64,000 nt of DNA from Phocaeicola massiliensis B84634 = Timone 84634 = DSM 17679 = JCM 13223 (GTDB lineage: Bacteria > Bacteroidota > Bacteroidia > Bacteroidales > Bacteroidaceae), in assembly GCF_000382445.1 (NCBI RefSeq), contig NZ_KB905474.1:1-64000 (forward strand), in the 5' to 3' direction. This document shows positions 1 through 9,357 of this stretch, one piece after another (position 1 is the first letter of the stretch; every line of letters begins with the position of its first letter). The translations under genes and the position numbers were made by a program. The notes under the pieces are model-generated. The model searched no databases and was not told the DNA's origin. It saw nothing but the letters and a program-made list of their open reading frames with translations.

Positions 1-56
1 TTGCATACGAAGAGTTCTTTGAAGGTTACGCAATGCGCAGAAGGATGATGCAGTAG
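1..56 (+). CDS. 3' end of an unidentified protein gene (partial)
   Basis: The first bases read in frame 3 as AYEEFFEGYAMRRRMMQ and stop at TAG (54-56). The composition looks like a genuine C-terminus, but only 17 codons are present, so the family cannot be named. It would converge on the sirtuin gene encoded on the other strand. The 120 bp between the two stops contain no strong terminator hairpin. A chance open frame is possible. Confidence 0.35.
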   Translation, partial: AYEEFFEGYAMRRRMMQ

Positions 57-178
57 ATAACTAACTAAATCGTAACCTATTACTATCATGAGCAATTAAC
101 CTACGCTCATTTCCAATAAATTACACTCTTTTCGTAACTTAACATAACAAATATACTATGAATTTGTTCATGTACAAG

Positions 179-877
179 CTATCTCACCAATATTTTTTTC
201 AATTCCTCCATACCGTCCGAAGCGCCTTTGCGTATGGCATACACTTTTCGGTCCGAAGCTATAGGCACTTCTTTGGGATCTATTAAATAGACAGGGACAT
301 CACGGGGCACATAATTTAACAATCCGGCTGCTGGATATACATTTAAAGAAGTCCCTATAATCAAGAAAACATCAGCCGTTTCGACATACTCAATCGCCTT
401 TTCAATCATGGGTACAGACTCCCCGAACCACACTATAAAAGGACGAAATTGCGAGCCGTCAGCAGCAAGGTCTCCTATCTTTACCTCAAATTCTTCCGGC
501 TTCAATTCTTTTATATAGTTAGGATTATTGGGTTGCAAAGTAGAAGTAACTTTCGTTAACTCGCCATGTAAATGAATCACATGACTGCTACCGGCCCGTT
601 CATGTAGATTATCAACATTTTGAGTAATAACAGTTACATTAAAATACTTCTCCAGTTCAGCTACTAGTTCATGTCCCCGGTTCGGCTTAACCTGCAACAA
701 CTGTTTACGACGCTCATTGTAAAACTGAATCACCAACTGAGGATTCGCAACATACCCTTCGGGAGTAGCCACCTGCTCCACAGGATATTGATCCCATAGT
801 CCTCCCGCATCACGAAAGGTACTAATACCACTCTCGGCACTCATTCCGGCACCGGTCAGAATCACTAAATTCTTCAT
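179..877 (-). CDS. Sir2-family NAD-dependent protein deacylase
   Basis: Sirtuins remove acyl groups from lysines using NAD+. The 232-aa protein has the Rossmann motif GAGMSAESGISTFRD near residue 9, the NAD-binding TQNVDNLHERAG, the catalytic histidine in HLHGEL and the late motifs VWFGE and GTSLN. FYNERR places a Tyr and an Arg as in SIRT5/CobB-type enzymes that also take succinyl-lysine. The start was set at MKNLVIL because AGGAGG lies just upstream on the coding strand; a frame nine codons longer exists but lacks a ribosome-binding site. Unusually, the protein has no cysteine at all, so the four-Cys zinc ribbon of most sirtuins is missing. Its targets are unknown. Confidence 0.9.
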   Translation of the reverse strand: MKNLVILTGAGMSAESGISTFRDAGGLWDQYPVEQVATPEGYVANPQLVIQFYNERRKQLLQVKPNRGHELVAELEKYFNVTVITQNVDNLHERAGSSHVIHLHGELTKVTSTLQPNNPNYIKELKPEEFEVKIGDLAADGSQFRPFIVWFGESVPMIEKAIEYVETADVFLIIGTSLNVYPAAGLLNYVPRDVPVYLIDPKEVPIASDRKVYAIRKGASDGMEELKKILVR

Positions 878-958
878 TTTTAGCCTCCTCTTTAAACTAG
901 ACACACAAAAATAAGAAAAATTAAATTGTTAAAATCATAATCATTCAAATAAAAGACC

Positions 959-966
959 TACCTTTG
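959..966 (+). promoter_or_regulatory. Bacteroides -7 box upstream of the FKBP genes
   Basis: TACCTTTG matches the Bacteroides -7 consensus TAnnTTTG and lies about 40 bp before the first FKBP start. No good TTTG -33 box sits 19-20 bp upstream, so this is a half-match. Confidence 0.45.
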
Positions 967-1004
967 TGCGTTTTGTAGAAAAACATCTTATAAAATAAAC
1001 AGTT

Positions 1005-1589
1005 ATGGATAAATTTAGTTACGCTATCGGCCTGGGAATCGGCCAAAATTTGCTGAGCATGGGTGCTCAAGGTATCAATGTGAATGACTTTGCTCAGGCA
1101 ATTAAAGACGTATTAGATGGAAAAGAGACAGCTATCAGTCATAATGAAGCGCGCGAAATCGTGAACAAATATTTCGAAGAACTGGAAGCTAAAATGAATG
1201 CAGCAAATATTGAAAAGGGCAAATCTTTCCTGGAAGAAAATGCTAAAAGACCTGAAGTAGTAACACTCCCCAGCGGCTTGCAATATGAAATCATCAAAGA
1301 AGGTAATGGTAAAAAGCCGGGGGCTACCGACCGTGTGAAATGTCATTACGAAGGTACATTGATTGACGGAACATTGTTCGATAGTTCTATCAAACGCGGT
1401 GAACCGGCTGTATTCGGTGTTAATCAAGTGATTAAAGGATGGGTAGAAGCCTTGCAACTAATGACGGAAGGCTCTAAATGGAGATTATTCATTCCCTCGG
1501 AATTGGCCTATGGCGCACAGCAAGCCGGCGAAATGATTCCTCCTCACAGCACATTGATTTTCGATGTAGAATTAATTGAAGTATTATAA
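1005..1589 (+). CDS. FKBP-type peptidyl-prolyl cis-trans isomerase (cytoplasmic)
   Basis: This enzyme speeds cis-trans isomerisation of prolyl bonds during folding. The 194-aa protein has a helical N-terminal dimerisation segment (about 1-80, FKBP_N type) and an FKBP catalytic domain (about 95-194). Typical catalytic-domain motifs are HYEGTLIDGTLFDSS, VIKGW and the final FDVELIEV. There is no signal peptide, so it should be cytoplasmic, like FklB. It lies 20 bp upstream of a second, exported FKBP gene whose catalytic domain is closely similar, which suggests a tandem duplication followed by a change of location. The pair probably forms one transcript. Confidence 0.93.
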   Translation: MDKFSYAIGLGIGQNLLSMGAQGINVNDFAQAIKDVLDGKETAISHNEAREIVNKYFEELEAKMNAANIEKGKSFLEENAKRPEVVTLPSGLQYEIIKEGNGKKPGATDRVKCHYEGTLIDGTLFDSSIKRGEPAVFGVNQVIKGWVEALQLMTEGSKWRLFIPSELAYGAQQAGEMIPPHSTLIFDVELIEVL

Positions 1590-1609
1590 TATTAAAGTAT
1601 TTAAGGCAA

Positions 1610-2470
1610 ATGAAAAAAATTAGTTTTTTTGTAGCTATCGCTGCCGCTGCCAGCTTAGCATCTTGTACAGCTCAGGCACCAAAAGCAAACATGAAGAATG
1701 ATGTAGACTCACTTTCTTATATGATGGGTGTTGCTAATACACAGGGATTGGATATGTATCTTCAACAACAAGGCGTTGACAGTACTTACATGGCAGAATT
1801 CCTTAAAGGTGTTACAGACGGAGCCAACAAAACAAGTCCCAAAGACGTTGCATATATGGTAGGTCTGCAAGTCGGACAGCAAGTAGGCGGACGTATGTTT
1901 GACATGATGAGCCAACGCTTATTTGGCAACGATTCTACTCAAAGCTTGGATAAAGCAAATTTCCTGGCAGGTTTTGTCGCAACTCTGAAAAAGCAGAACG
2001 TTATGCCTGTAGAAGAAGCCAACATGTTTGTTCAGACTAAAGCAGAAGCTATTCAGGCAAAAGCTACGGAAGCCAAATATGCAGACAACAAAGCCGCAGG
2101 AGAAAAATTCTTGGCTGAAAATGCAAAAAAAGAAGGTGTAAAAACTACTCCCAGCGGTCTTCAATACAAAGTTATCAAAGAAGGTAAAGGTGCCATCCCT
2201 ACCGATTCTTCAACTGTAAAAGTAAACTATAAAGGTACTTTGATTGACGGAACTCAGTTCGATAGTTCATACGACCGCAAGGAACCCTACACTACTCGTG
2301 CTAACCAAGTGATCAAAGGATGGACAGAAGCCTTGACTATGATGCCGGTCGGTTCAAAATGGGAACTTTATATTCCGCAAGAACTGGCTTACGGTTTACA
2401 TGGTACCGGCCAAATCAAACCTTTCTCTGCTTTGATTTTCGAAGTTGAATTGATTGATATCGAAAAGTAA
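1610..2470 (+). CDS. FKBP-type peptidyl-prolyl isomerase, lipoprotein
   Basis: A 286-aa Mip/FkpA-like folding helper. The N-terminus is a lipoprotein signal with lipobox SLASC and acylated Cys at residue 19, so it should be anchored in the envelope. Residues about 30-170 are the helical dimerisation region and 180-286 the FKBP domain (NYKGTLIDGTQFDSS, VIKGW, IFEVELIDIE). It sits directly behind the cytoplasmic FKBP gene and is followed by a clear terminator. It probably assists folding of exported proteins; substrates cannot be inferred. Confidence 0.93.
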   Translation: MKKISFFVAIAAAASLASCTAQAPKANMKNDVDSLSYMMGVANTQGLDMYLQQQGVDSTYMAEFLKGVTDGANKTSPKDVAYMVGLQVGQQVGGRMFDMMSQRLFGNDSTQSLDKANFLAGFVATLKKQNVMPVEEANMFVQTKAEAIQAKATEAKYADNKAAGEKFLAENAKKEGVKTTPSGLQYKVIKEGKGAIPTDSSTVKVNYKGTLIDGTQFDSSYDRKEPYTTRANQVIKGWTEALTMMPVGSKWELYIPQELAYGLHGTGQIKPFSALIFEVELIDIEK

Positions 2471-2491
2471 TCAACCAAAAATAATTCTATA

Positions 2492-2527
2492 AAAAAGCGT
2501 GGGTTCGTACAGATACTCACGCTTTTT
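2492..2527 (+). terminator. Rho-independent terminator after the FKBP pair
   Basis: AAAAAGCGTGGGT pairs with ACTCACGCTTTTT (12 of 13 positions) across a short loop. The flanking A-run and T-run make it usable from both sides, and the next gene is convergent. Confidence 0.8.
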
Positions 2528-2560
2528 ATATCACTACAATGAGATATAAAAAGAACAGCA

Positions 2561-4249
2561 CTATTTCTTCTCTTTCATATCTGTCCGTGCCTCAACTACA
2601 TTAACTATATAGTCACCCAGCTTTTCACATTCACCGATAAGATCCATATAGTGCACACCCATCTGATAATCATACTCCTTATTGTTCACATCCAGCACAT
2701 TCTGATTCTTCAGCTGGCTACGATAGTTGTTTATCTCATTCTCAAGATTAAAAGATTTATTCACATCCACTTGATGCCCCTCATCCTCCACCAAAGACAC
2801 CATTTGATTCAAAGCATCATCAGTCAGTTGGAACATCTGATGAATATGGCTATACTGTTTCTCGGTAAAGTCTTCATTACCCCGATATTTATGGTTAATG
2901 GTACGCGCAAGGTTATAGCAACTGTCGCCAATACTTTCTATCTCCGTCACCTCACGCAACATGGCACGAATCTTCAATTTGCTTTCAGAACTCAAGCGAC
3001 CTTCAGACACCTGATTCAAATAATTGGCAATCTCCAATTCCATATTATCACTAATATTCTCATACTTTTCAATGCGGCTGAAAAGCTTATTGAAATCATT
3101 TTCATTCGATGTATGAAGCAAGTCACGTACCATACCAAACATACGGCGGGTACGTTCAGCAAATAAATTGATCTCTTTACGAGCCTGAACAATAGAAAGT
3201 TCGGCCGTCGACAACAGTCCACCGGTAATAAAGCGCAGTCGGAATTCTTCTTCATCTTCTTTAGGTTTGATTACCCAACACACTATCTTCTCTATCGGTT
3301 TAATAAACCAAATAAGAATCAGCACATTACAAATATTGAATGCTGTATGAAAGGCAGAAAGCTTATAAGTAATAGCCACCTCAGGATTCCCCCCGGGAAA
3401 AAGATGTTCAACCATATCACTTACCATATTGACAAACGGATGGAAGATACACAATATCCATATCACACCAAACGTGTTAAAGATAAAGTGTGCCAATGCT
3501 GCACGCCTCGCCTGAGCATTTGCTGTCAATGCAGCAATATTCGAGGTTACGGTCGTACCGATATTCTCACCCATTACCAAGGCTATACCCAAATACAAGT
3601 CAAGCACACCACTCGAACAAAGAATCAAAGTAATAGCCATTACTGCCGCCGATGATTGGGCACACATAGTTATGATACTGCCAATCAAAAGGAACAACAG
3701 GATAGACAAAAATCCCCACTCTTTGCAAGAAGTAATGAAACCAAGGATTGCCGCATTATGTTCCAAATCCATGTGCATAGCATTTTCACGCAATGTCGTC
3801 AATCCCAAGAACATAAATGCAAAGCCAAATATAAATTCTCCAAAAGACTTTTTCTGGCTTTTATTAGAAAAAATAAGAGGAACGGCTAAAGCAAAAAGAG
3901 GGAAAATGAGGTTATTCATGTCTATCTGAAAACCGAACACTGACATAATCCATGCAGTCACCGTTGTACCGATATTAGCTCCCATAATGACAGAAATAGC
4001 TTGAGCCAATGTCAGTAATCCGGCATTAACAAAACTAACGGTCATCACCGTAGTAGCAGTAGAAGACTGTACGGAAGCCGTTACAAACGCCCCGGTCAGC
4101 AGTCCTGTAAACCGATTGGTCGTCATTGCTCCAAGAAAATGGCGAAGTTGCCCACCTGTCAGTTTCTGCAGAGCTTCACTCATGGTCTTCATGCCATACA
4201 TAAGAAGCGCCAGCGACCCTATCAGTTTCAGAAAAATAAATATAGACAT
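2561..4249 (-). CDS. Na/phosphate cotransporter family protein with PhoU-like tail (copy 1)
   Basis: A NptA/YjbB-type sodium-coupled phosphate carrier of 562 aa. The membrane half (about 1-330) carries the two family repeats: QSSTATTVMTVSFVNAG followed by GANIGTT, and AQSSAAVMAITL followed by GENIGTT. The C-terminal 200 residues form a PhoU-like helical bundle (TEIESIGDSCYNLARTI). It lies 85 bp downstream of a paralogue in the same direction; the C-terminal halves are the more similar part. Whether both move phosphate or one moves another anion cannot be told. PhoU-like tails suggest control by phosphate state. Confidence 0.9.
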   Translation of the reverse strand: MSIFIFLKLIGSLALLMYGMKTMSEALQKLTGGQLRHFLGAMTTNRFTGLLTGAFVTASVQSSTATTVMTVSFVNAGLLTLAQAISVIMGANIGTTVTAWIMSVFGFQIDMNNLIFPLFALAVPLIFSNKSQKKSFGEFIFGFAFMFLGLTTLRENAMHMDLEHNAAILGFITSCKEWGFLSILLFLLIGSIITMCAQSSAAVMAITLILCSSGVLDLYLGIALVMGENIGTTVTSNIAALTANAQARRAALAHFIFNTFGVIWILCIFHPFVNMVSDMVEHLFPGGNPEVAITYKLSAFHTAFNICNVLILIWFIKPIEKIVCWVIKPKEDEEEFRLRFITGGLLSTAELSIVQARKEINLFAERTRRMFGMVRDLLHTSNENDFNKLFSRIEKYENISDNMELEIANYLNQVSEGRLSSESKLKIRAMLREVTEIESIGDSCYNLARTINHKYRGNEDFTEKQYSHIHQMFQLTDDALNQMVSLVEDEGHQVDVNKSFNLENEINNYRSQLKNQNVLDVNNKEYDYQMGVHYMDLIGECEKLGDYIVNVVEARTDMKEKK

Positions 4250-4334
4250 TATCTCACTTTTAGTATATAACTCTCGATTTTGTCTGCCGTGTACTTTATA
4301 TCCAACCTATTCTATCACGAGTGTGAATCCGGGC

Positions 4335-6032
4335 TTATGCTTTCTTTTCTTTCACATTACTGCCGGCTTCCACTACATTAACTACATAATCACCCAACTT
4401 TTCACATTCGGTAATAATATCCATATAGTGTACTCCCATCTGATAATCATATTCCTTATTGTTCACATCCAGCACATTCTGGTTCTTTAACTGATTGCGA
4501 TAGTTATTGATTTCGTGTTCGATATTGAAAGACTTATTCACATCAATAGTATGATGTTCATCTTCTACCAACGCAATCATTTGGCTCAATGCATCATCTG
4601 TCAGCTTAAACATCTGTTCGATATGATCATACTGTTTCTGTGTAAAATCCATTTCACTGCGATGCTTGCGGTTGATGGTACGGGCCAAGTTATAGCAACT
4701 GTCACCTATACTTTCTATTTCTGTCACCTCACGAAGCATCGAACGAATCTGAAGCTTACTTTCAGAACTCAAACGTCCTTCCGAAACCTGATTCAGATAA
4801 TTGGCTATCTCCACCTCCATACTATCACTGATATTCTCATACTTCTCTACACGGCTGAACAGCTTATTGAAATCATTCTCATTCGTTGTATGCAACAAAT
4901 CGCGCACCATACCAAACATACGGTGAGTGCGTTCGGCAAACAGATTGATTTCTTTTCGCGCCTGTAATATAGAAAGCTCTGCCGTAGAAAGCATACCGCC
5001 TGTAATAAAACGCAAACGATATTCCTCATCCTGCTCTCTTTGAGGGATAATCTTGCAAACGGTTTTCTCTATCAACTTCACAAACCAAATAAGAATCAAC
5101 ACATTGCATATATTAAATGTCGTATGAAAAGCCGATAATTTAAAAGAAACAGCCACAGCAGGATCCGGCGTCTTCATTATATCTTCTACAAACCATGACA
5201 CCCCCATTGTGAACGGCTTAAACAGGCATAACACCCAGATAACACCGAAAACATTAAATACCAAGTGAGCTAAGGCAGCCCTCCTGGCCTGCGTATTTGC
5301 AGTCAATGCAGCCAGATTAGCTGTAATGGTAGTACCAATATTCTCACCTAATACCAAAGCAGCACCAAGTTCAAAACTAATCCAACCATTGGCACACATA
5401 ATCAGGGTAATAGCCATTGTTGCAGCCGATGCCTGCACAATCATCGTCAATATTGTACCTATCAATACAAACAGCATCACAGAGCCAAAGCCCATGTCTG
5501 TATAATTCTGCACAAAAGACAACATCTCCGGGTTTTTACTCAAGTCCGGTGCATTTGTTTTGAGTAAAGAAAGACCCATAAACAAAAAAGAGAAACCGAA
5601 AATAAACTCCCCTATGGATTTACGGTTACTCTTTCCAGAAAATAACAATGGCACACCAACAGCTAAAAGTGGGAGAGCCATTGCAGCGATATCTACCTTA
5701 AAGCCCAACGCTGATATAATCCATGCAGTTACGGTAGTACCGATATTGGCTCCCATAATTACTCCAATGGATTGGGATAATGTCAGCAGCCCTGCATTCA
5801 CAAAGCTGACTACCATGACGGTAGTGGCAGAAGAAGATTGGATTAATGCTGTAATCAGCACGCCTGTTAGAACTCCGGTTACCCGGTTGGTGGTCATCGC
5901 CGTGAGAATTTTACGAAGCCTGTCACCTGCAAACTTTTGCAGGCCCTCACTCATGATTTTCATTCCGTAAAGGAATAGCGCCAGTGAACCCAGCAGCTTT
6001 AAGAAATCATAAAAAGAATATTCCATCATCAA
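4335..6032 (-). CDS. Na/phosphate cotransporter family protein with PhoU-like tail (copy 2)
   Basis: The 565-aa paralogue of the neighbouring carrier. It has the same two-repeat membrane region (QSSSATTVMVVSFVNAG with GANIGTT; QASAATMAITLIMCANG with GENIGTT) and PhoU-like tail. In the second repeat QSS is replaced by QAS, a difference in the motif thought to line the transport path. The frame begins with three Met codons, so the exact start is uncertain by two residues. It is the first gene of the pair and is divergent from the uridine-kinase-like gene, with 85 bp between them. Confidence 0.9.
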   Translation of the reverse strand: MMMEYSFYDFLKLLGSLALFLYGMKIMSEGLQKFAGDRLRKILTAMTTNRVTGVLTGVLITALIQSSSATTVMVVSFVNAGLLTLSQSIGVIMGANIGTTVTAWIISALGFKVDIAAMALPLLAVGVPLLFSGKSNRKSIGEFIFGFSFLFMGLSLLKTNAPDLSKNPEMLSFVQNYTDMGFGSVMLFVLIGTILTMIVQASAATMAITLIMCANGWISFELGAALVLGENIGTTITANLAALTANTQARRAALAHLVFNVFGVIWVLCLFKPFTMGVSWFVEDIMKTPDPAVAVSFKLSAFHTTFNICNVLILIWFVKLIEKTVCKIIPQREQDEEYRLRFITGGMLSTAELSILQARKEINLFAERTHRMFGMVRDLLHTTNENDFNKLFSRVEKYENISDSMEVEIANYLNQVSEGRLSSESKLQIRSMLREVTEIESIGDSCYNLARTINRKHRSEMDFTQKQYDHIEQMFKLTDDALSQMIALVEDEHHTIDVNKSFNIEHEINNYRNQLKNQNVLDVNNKEYDYQMGVHYMDIITECEKLGDYVVNVVEAGSNVKEKKA

Positions 6033-6117
6033 TTAATTTGGTAGGAATTGGCTTATCTCCCTTTTATTCGGTAAATTAACAGCCGATTTCACTACGTTAG
6101 TAATAAACATTACGATT

Positions 6118-7782
6118 ATGTTACAAATATGTTGCAAAAATAACAATATTATTAAAAGTTTCCCAATTGGAAGCTCACTTTTGGATATTTATAATGGTTT
6201 TAATTTAGATATCCCCTACGGACCTGTCAGTGCCAAGGTTAATAATAAGGTAGAAGGACTCAACTACAGAGCCTATAATAATAAAGATGTAGAATTCCTG
6301 AATATATTAAGTTCCTCGGGCATGCGTACTTATGTCCGCTCGTTATGCTTTGTGCTGTGCAAAGCTGTCGAAGATCTTTATCCCGACGGAAGCATCGTGC
6401 TGGAGCATCCCGTCTCCAAAGGATACTATTGTGATTTACACATCGGCAGAGAAATAGGGTTGGACGATGTACAGCGCATCAAGAAACGTATGCAGGAAAT
6501 CATTGAAGAAGATATTCCCTTCCATCGATTTGAATGTCAAACCACCGAAGTGGTAGAGTTGTTCCGCAAAAAAGGAATGATGGATAAAGTAAAACTGCTG
6601 GAAACTTCGGGCAATCTTTACTCCTTTTATTATACGTTAGGAGACACTATAGACTATTATTATGGCAGCCTGCTGCCCAGCACCGGATACATCCGCTTGT
6701 TCGATATAGTGAAATACTATGACGGACTGTTACTTCGTGTTCCCAACCGACAAAACCCCGACAAACTGGAGGAAGTTGTAAAACAAGAAAAGATGTTGGA
6801 TGTATTTAAGGAACACCGTCGCTGGAATCAGATTTTAGGCATAGGCACTGTGGGCGACTTCAATGTAGTCTGCAACAATGGTCATGCTACCGACTTAATC
6901 AACGTATCCGAAGCCTTGCAGGAAAAAAAGATTTCAAACATCGCCGATGAAATCTATAATCGTGGGAAAAACGGCCGGGGAGTCAAACTGATTCTGATAT
7001 CCGGTCCCTCCTCATCAGGAAAAACGACATTCAGCAAACGACTCAGCATCCAGCTTATGGCCAATGGCCTGAGACCTTATCCTATTTCGTTGGATGACTA
7101 TTTCGTAAATAGAGAAGATACCCCTAAAGATGAGAGCGGCAACTATGACTATGAATCCCTCTATGCCTTGGACTTGAAGTTTTTTAATCAACAACTGGAG
7201 GCTTTGCTTCGTGGAGAGCAAGTCGAACTGCCCCGTTTTAATTTCTCCACCGGTCAACGTGAGTTCAAAGGAGACTATCTGAAGATAGATGATAATATGA
7301 TACTGATTTTGGAAGGTATCCACGCACTGAACCCTGAACTGACTCCGCATATCCCGGCTGAAAATAAATATAAAATATATGTATCGGCCCTGACAACCAT
7401 CTTATTGGACAACCATAACTATATCCCTACTACCGACAACCGGCTGTTGCGCCGCATTGTCCGTGACTACAAATATCGTGGATATTCGGCAGAAGACACC
7501 ATCAGCCGTTGGCCCAGCGTACGTGCCGGAGAAGACAAATGGATTTTCCCTTATCAGGAAAATGCAGATGCCATGTTCAACTCTGCATTATTGTTCGAGC
7601 TTGCTGTTTTAAAAGATTATCTGGAACCTATTCTGCGGAAAGTGCCCAATAACCGACCGGAATACTCGGAAGCCTACCGCCTCCGTAAGTTCCTCGAATA
7701 TTTCGTATCTGTGCAAGATAAAGAATTGCCTCCAACCTCCTTATTAAGAGAATTTCTGGGCGGAAGCAGCTTCAATTATTAA
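6118..7782 (+). CDS. Uridine-kinase-family nucleoside kinase with TGS/ThrRS-like N-terminus
   Basis: A 554-aa protein of a type common in Bacteroidales. Residues about 1-70 resemble a TGS domain, and about 70-200 resemble the added domain of threonyl- and alanyl-tRNA synthetases. The C-terminal part is a P-loop phosphotransferase with the Walker A motif GPSSSGKTTFSKR (about 297-309), followed by ISLDDYF and ILEGIHALNP as in uridine/cytidine kinases. The expected reaction is NTP-dependent phosphorylation of uridine or a related nucleoside. The role of the synthetase-like part is unknown. No RNA substrate should be assumed. Confidence 0.85.
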   Translation: MLQICCKNNNIIKSFPIGSSLLDIYNGFNLDIPYGPVSAKVNNKVEGLNYRAYNNKDVEFLNILSSSGMRTYVRSLCFVLCKAVEDLYPDGSIVLEHPVSKGYYCDLHIGREIGLDDVQRIKKRMQEIIEEDIPFHRFECQTTEVVELFRKKGMMDKVKLLETSGNLYSFYYTLGDTIDYYYGSLLPSTGYIRLFDIVKYYDGLLLRVPNRQNPDKLEEVVKQEKMLDVFKEHRRWNQILGIGTVGDFNVVCNNGHATDLINVSEALQEKKISNIADEIYNRGKNGRGVKLILISGPSSSGKTTFSKRLSIQLMANGLRPYPISLDDYFVNREDTPKDESGNYDYESLYALDLKFFNQQLEALLRGEQVELPRFNFSTGQREFKGDYLKIDDNMILILEGIHALNPELTPHIPAENKYKIYVSALTTILLDNHNYIPTTDNRLLRRIVRDYKYRGYSAEDTISRWPSVRAGEDKWIFPYQENADAMFNSALLFELAVLKDYLEPILRKVPNNRPEYSEAYRLRKFLEYFVSVQDKELPPTSLLREFLGGSSFNY

Positions 7783-7846
7783 TAATATTAGGATGAACCC
7801 CTAAAATTATCCCGGCAAAAAGGAAGATTATTACGATACAAATCGC

Positions 7847-7854
7847 TACTTTTG
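7847..7854 (+). promoter_or_regulatory. rpoN: Bacteroides -7 box upstream of rpoN
   Basis: TACTTTTG matches TAnnTTTG 23 bp before the rpoN ATG. No clear -33 partner is visible, so only the downstream half of a promoter is supported. Confidence 0.4.
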
Positions 7855-7877
7855 CCCCCAAAAATAGTAAAGAGATT

Positions 7878-9353
7878 ATGGCACAAGGCTCACGTCAAGT
7901 ACAAACACAAGCCCAACAACAAGTACAGACACTGTCACCACAACAAATCCTTGTTGTGAAGTTGTTGGAATTGCCTACCGTGGAGCTGGAAGAACGTATT
8001 CATTCTGAGATACTGGACAATCCGGCCTTGGAGGAAGGAAGAGAAACGCCCGAAAACGGGGAAGAGAGTACTGACTTTGAAGGAAATGAAGATAATAACG
8101 ATAACTCGGAACCCAACGATGACATTTCACTGGGAGATTATCGTACCGAGGATGACATCCCCGACTATAAATTGCAGGAACACAACCGCAGCCGCGAAGG
8201 AGTAGCCGAAGAGATACCTTTCTCGGATGCTGTTTCCTTCTACGAAATATTGAAAGAGCAGCTTGCCATGCAAGACCTGACTGACGAACAGCGCGAAATA
8301 GCCGAATACCTGATCGGATCGTTGGATGATGACGGACTCCTGCGTAAAAGCATAGAATCCGTCATGGACGAGCTTGCCATTTATCGTGGAATCTATACCA
8401 CAGAGAACGAACTGAACAAAATACTCGAAATCATTCAGGATTTCGACCCGGCCGGCATCGGTGCACGCAACCTTCAAGAGTGTCTGCTCATTCAGATCAA
8501 CCGTAAAGCAGATTCCCCACTAAAACAGATAGAACTGGATATTATCGGAAAATGCTGCGATGAGTTCACCCGTAAGAACAAAGATAAAATAATTCAGAAA
8601 CTGGGCATCACCGAAGAGCAATATAACGAAGCATTGGCCGAACTTACCAAATTAAACCCGCGTCCGGGAAGTTCATTGGGCGAAGCCATGGGGCGTAATT
8701 TCCAGCAGATTATCCCCGATTTTATTGTAGAAACATTCGATGACGGTACCATCACCCTCAATCTGAACAACCGCAATGTTCCCGAACTGCGCCTCAGCCG
8801 TGAGTTTACCGAACTACTGGACGAACATACACGTAACAAAGAGAATCAAAGTAAAGAATCAAAAGACGCTCTGATGTTTTTAAAACAGAAAGTAGATGCC
8901 GCACAAGGTTTTATCAATGCCGTAAAACAACGACAACACACTTTACTCACCACCATGCAGACTATCATCGACATCCAGCGTCCGTTTTTCCTTGAAGGAG
9001 ACGAGTCACTATTGAAACCGATGATATTAAAAGATGTGGCAGAACGCGCCAAACTGGATATCTCTACCATCTCACGCGTCAGCAACAGCAAATATGTGCA
9101 AACAAACTACGGCATATATTCGTTGAAGTTCTTCTTCAGTGACGGCTACACCACCGAAGATGGTGAAGAATTATCCGTTCGCGAAATAAAACGCATACTA
9201 AAGGAATGTGTAGACAACGAAGACAAAGAAAAACCCTATACTGACGACGAACTGGCCGAAATACTGAAAGTCAAGGGATACCCCATTGCACGCCGCACCG
9301 TGGCCAAATATCGCCAGCAGTTAAATATTCCTGTTGCACGATTAAGAAGATAA
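7878..9353 (+). CDS. rpoN: RNA polymerase sigma-54 factor RpoN
   Basis: Sigma-54 directs RNA polymerase to -24/-12 promoters that need an AAA+ activator. The 491-aa protein begins with the Gln-rich activator-interaction region (QVQTLSPQQILVVKLLELP), followed by an acidic linker (about 50-100), the core-binding domain (LTDEQREIAEYLIGSLDDDG) and the DNA-binding domain. The RpoN box ARRTVAKYR lies close to the C-terminus. Four bases separate it from the downstream membrane-protein gene, so the two are probably cotranscribed. No sigma-54 activator is encoded in the window. Confidence 0.96.
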   Translation: MAQGSRQVQTQAQQQVQTLSPQQILVVKLLELPTVELEERIHSEILDNPALEEGRETPENGEESTDFEGNEDNNDNSEPNDDISLGDYRTEDDIPDYKLQEHNRSREGVAEEIPFSDAVSFYEILKEQLAMQDLTDEQREIAEYLIGSLDDDGLLRKSIESVMDELAIYRGIYTTENELNKILEIIQDFDPAGIGARNLQECLLIQINRKADSPLKQIELDIIGKCCDEFTRKNKDKIIQKLGITEEQYNEALAELTKLNPRPGSSLGEAMGRNFQQIIPDFIVETFDDGTITLNLNNRNVPELRLSREFTELLDEHTRNKENQSKESKDALMFLKQKVDAAQGFINAVKQRQHTLLTTMQTIIDIQRPFFLEGDESLLKPMILKDVAERAKLDISTISRVSNSKYVQTNYGIYSLKFFFSDGYTTEDGEELSVREIKRILKECVDNEDKEKPYTDDELAEILKVKGYPIARRTVAKYRQQLNIPVARLRR

Positions 9354-9357
9354 AAAT

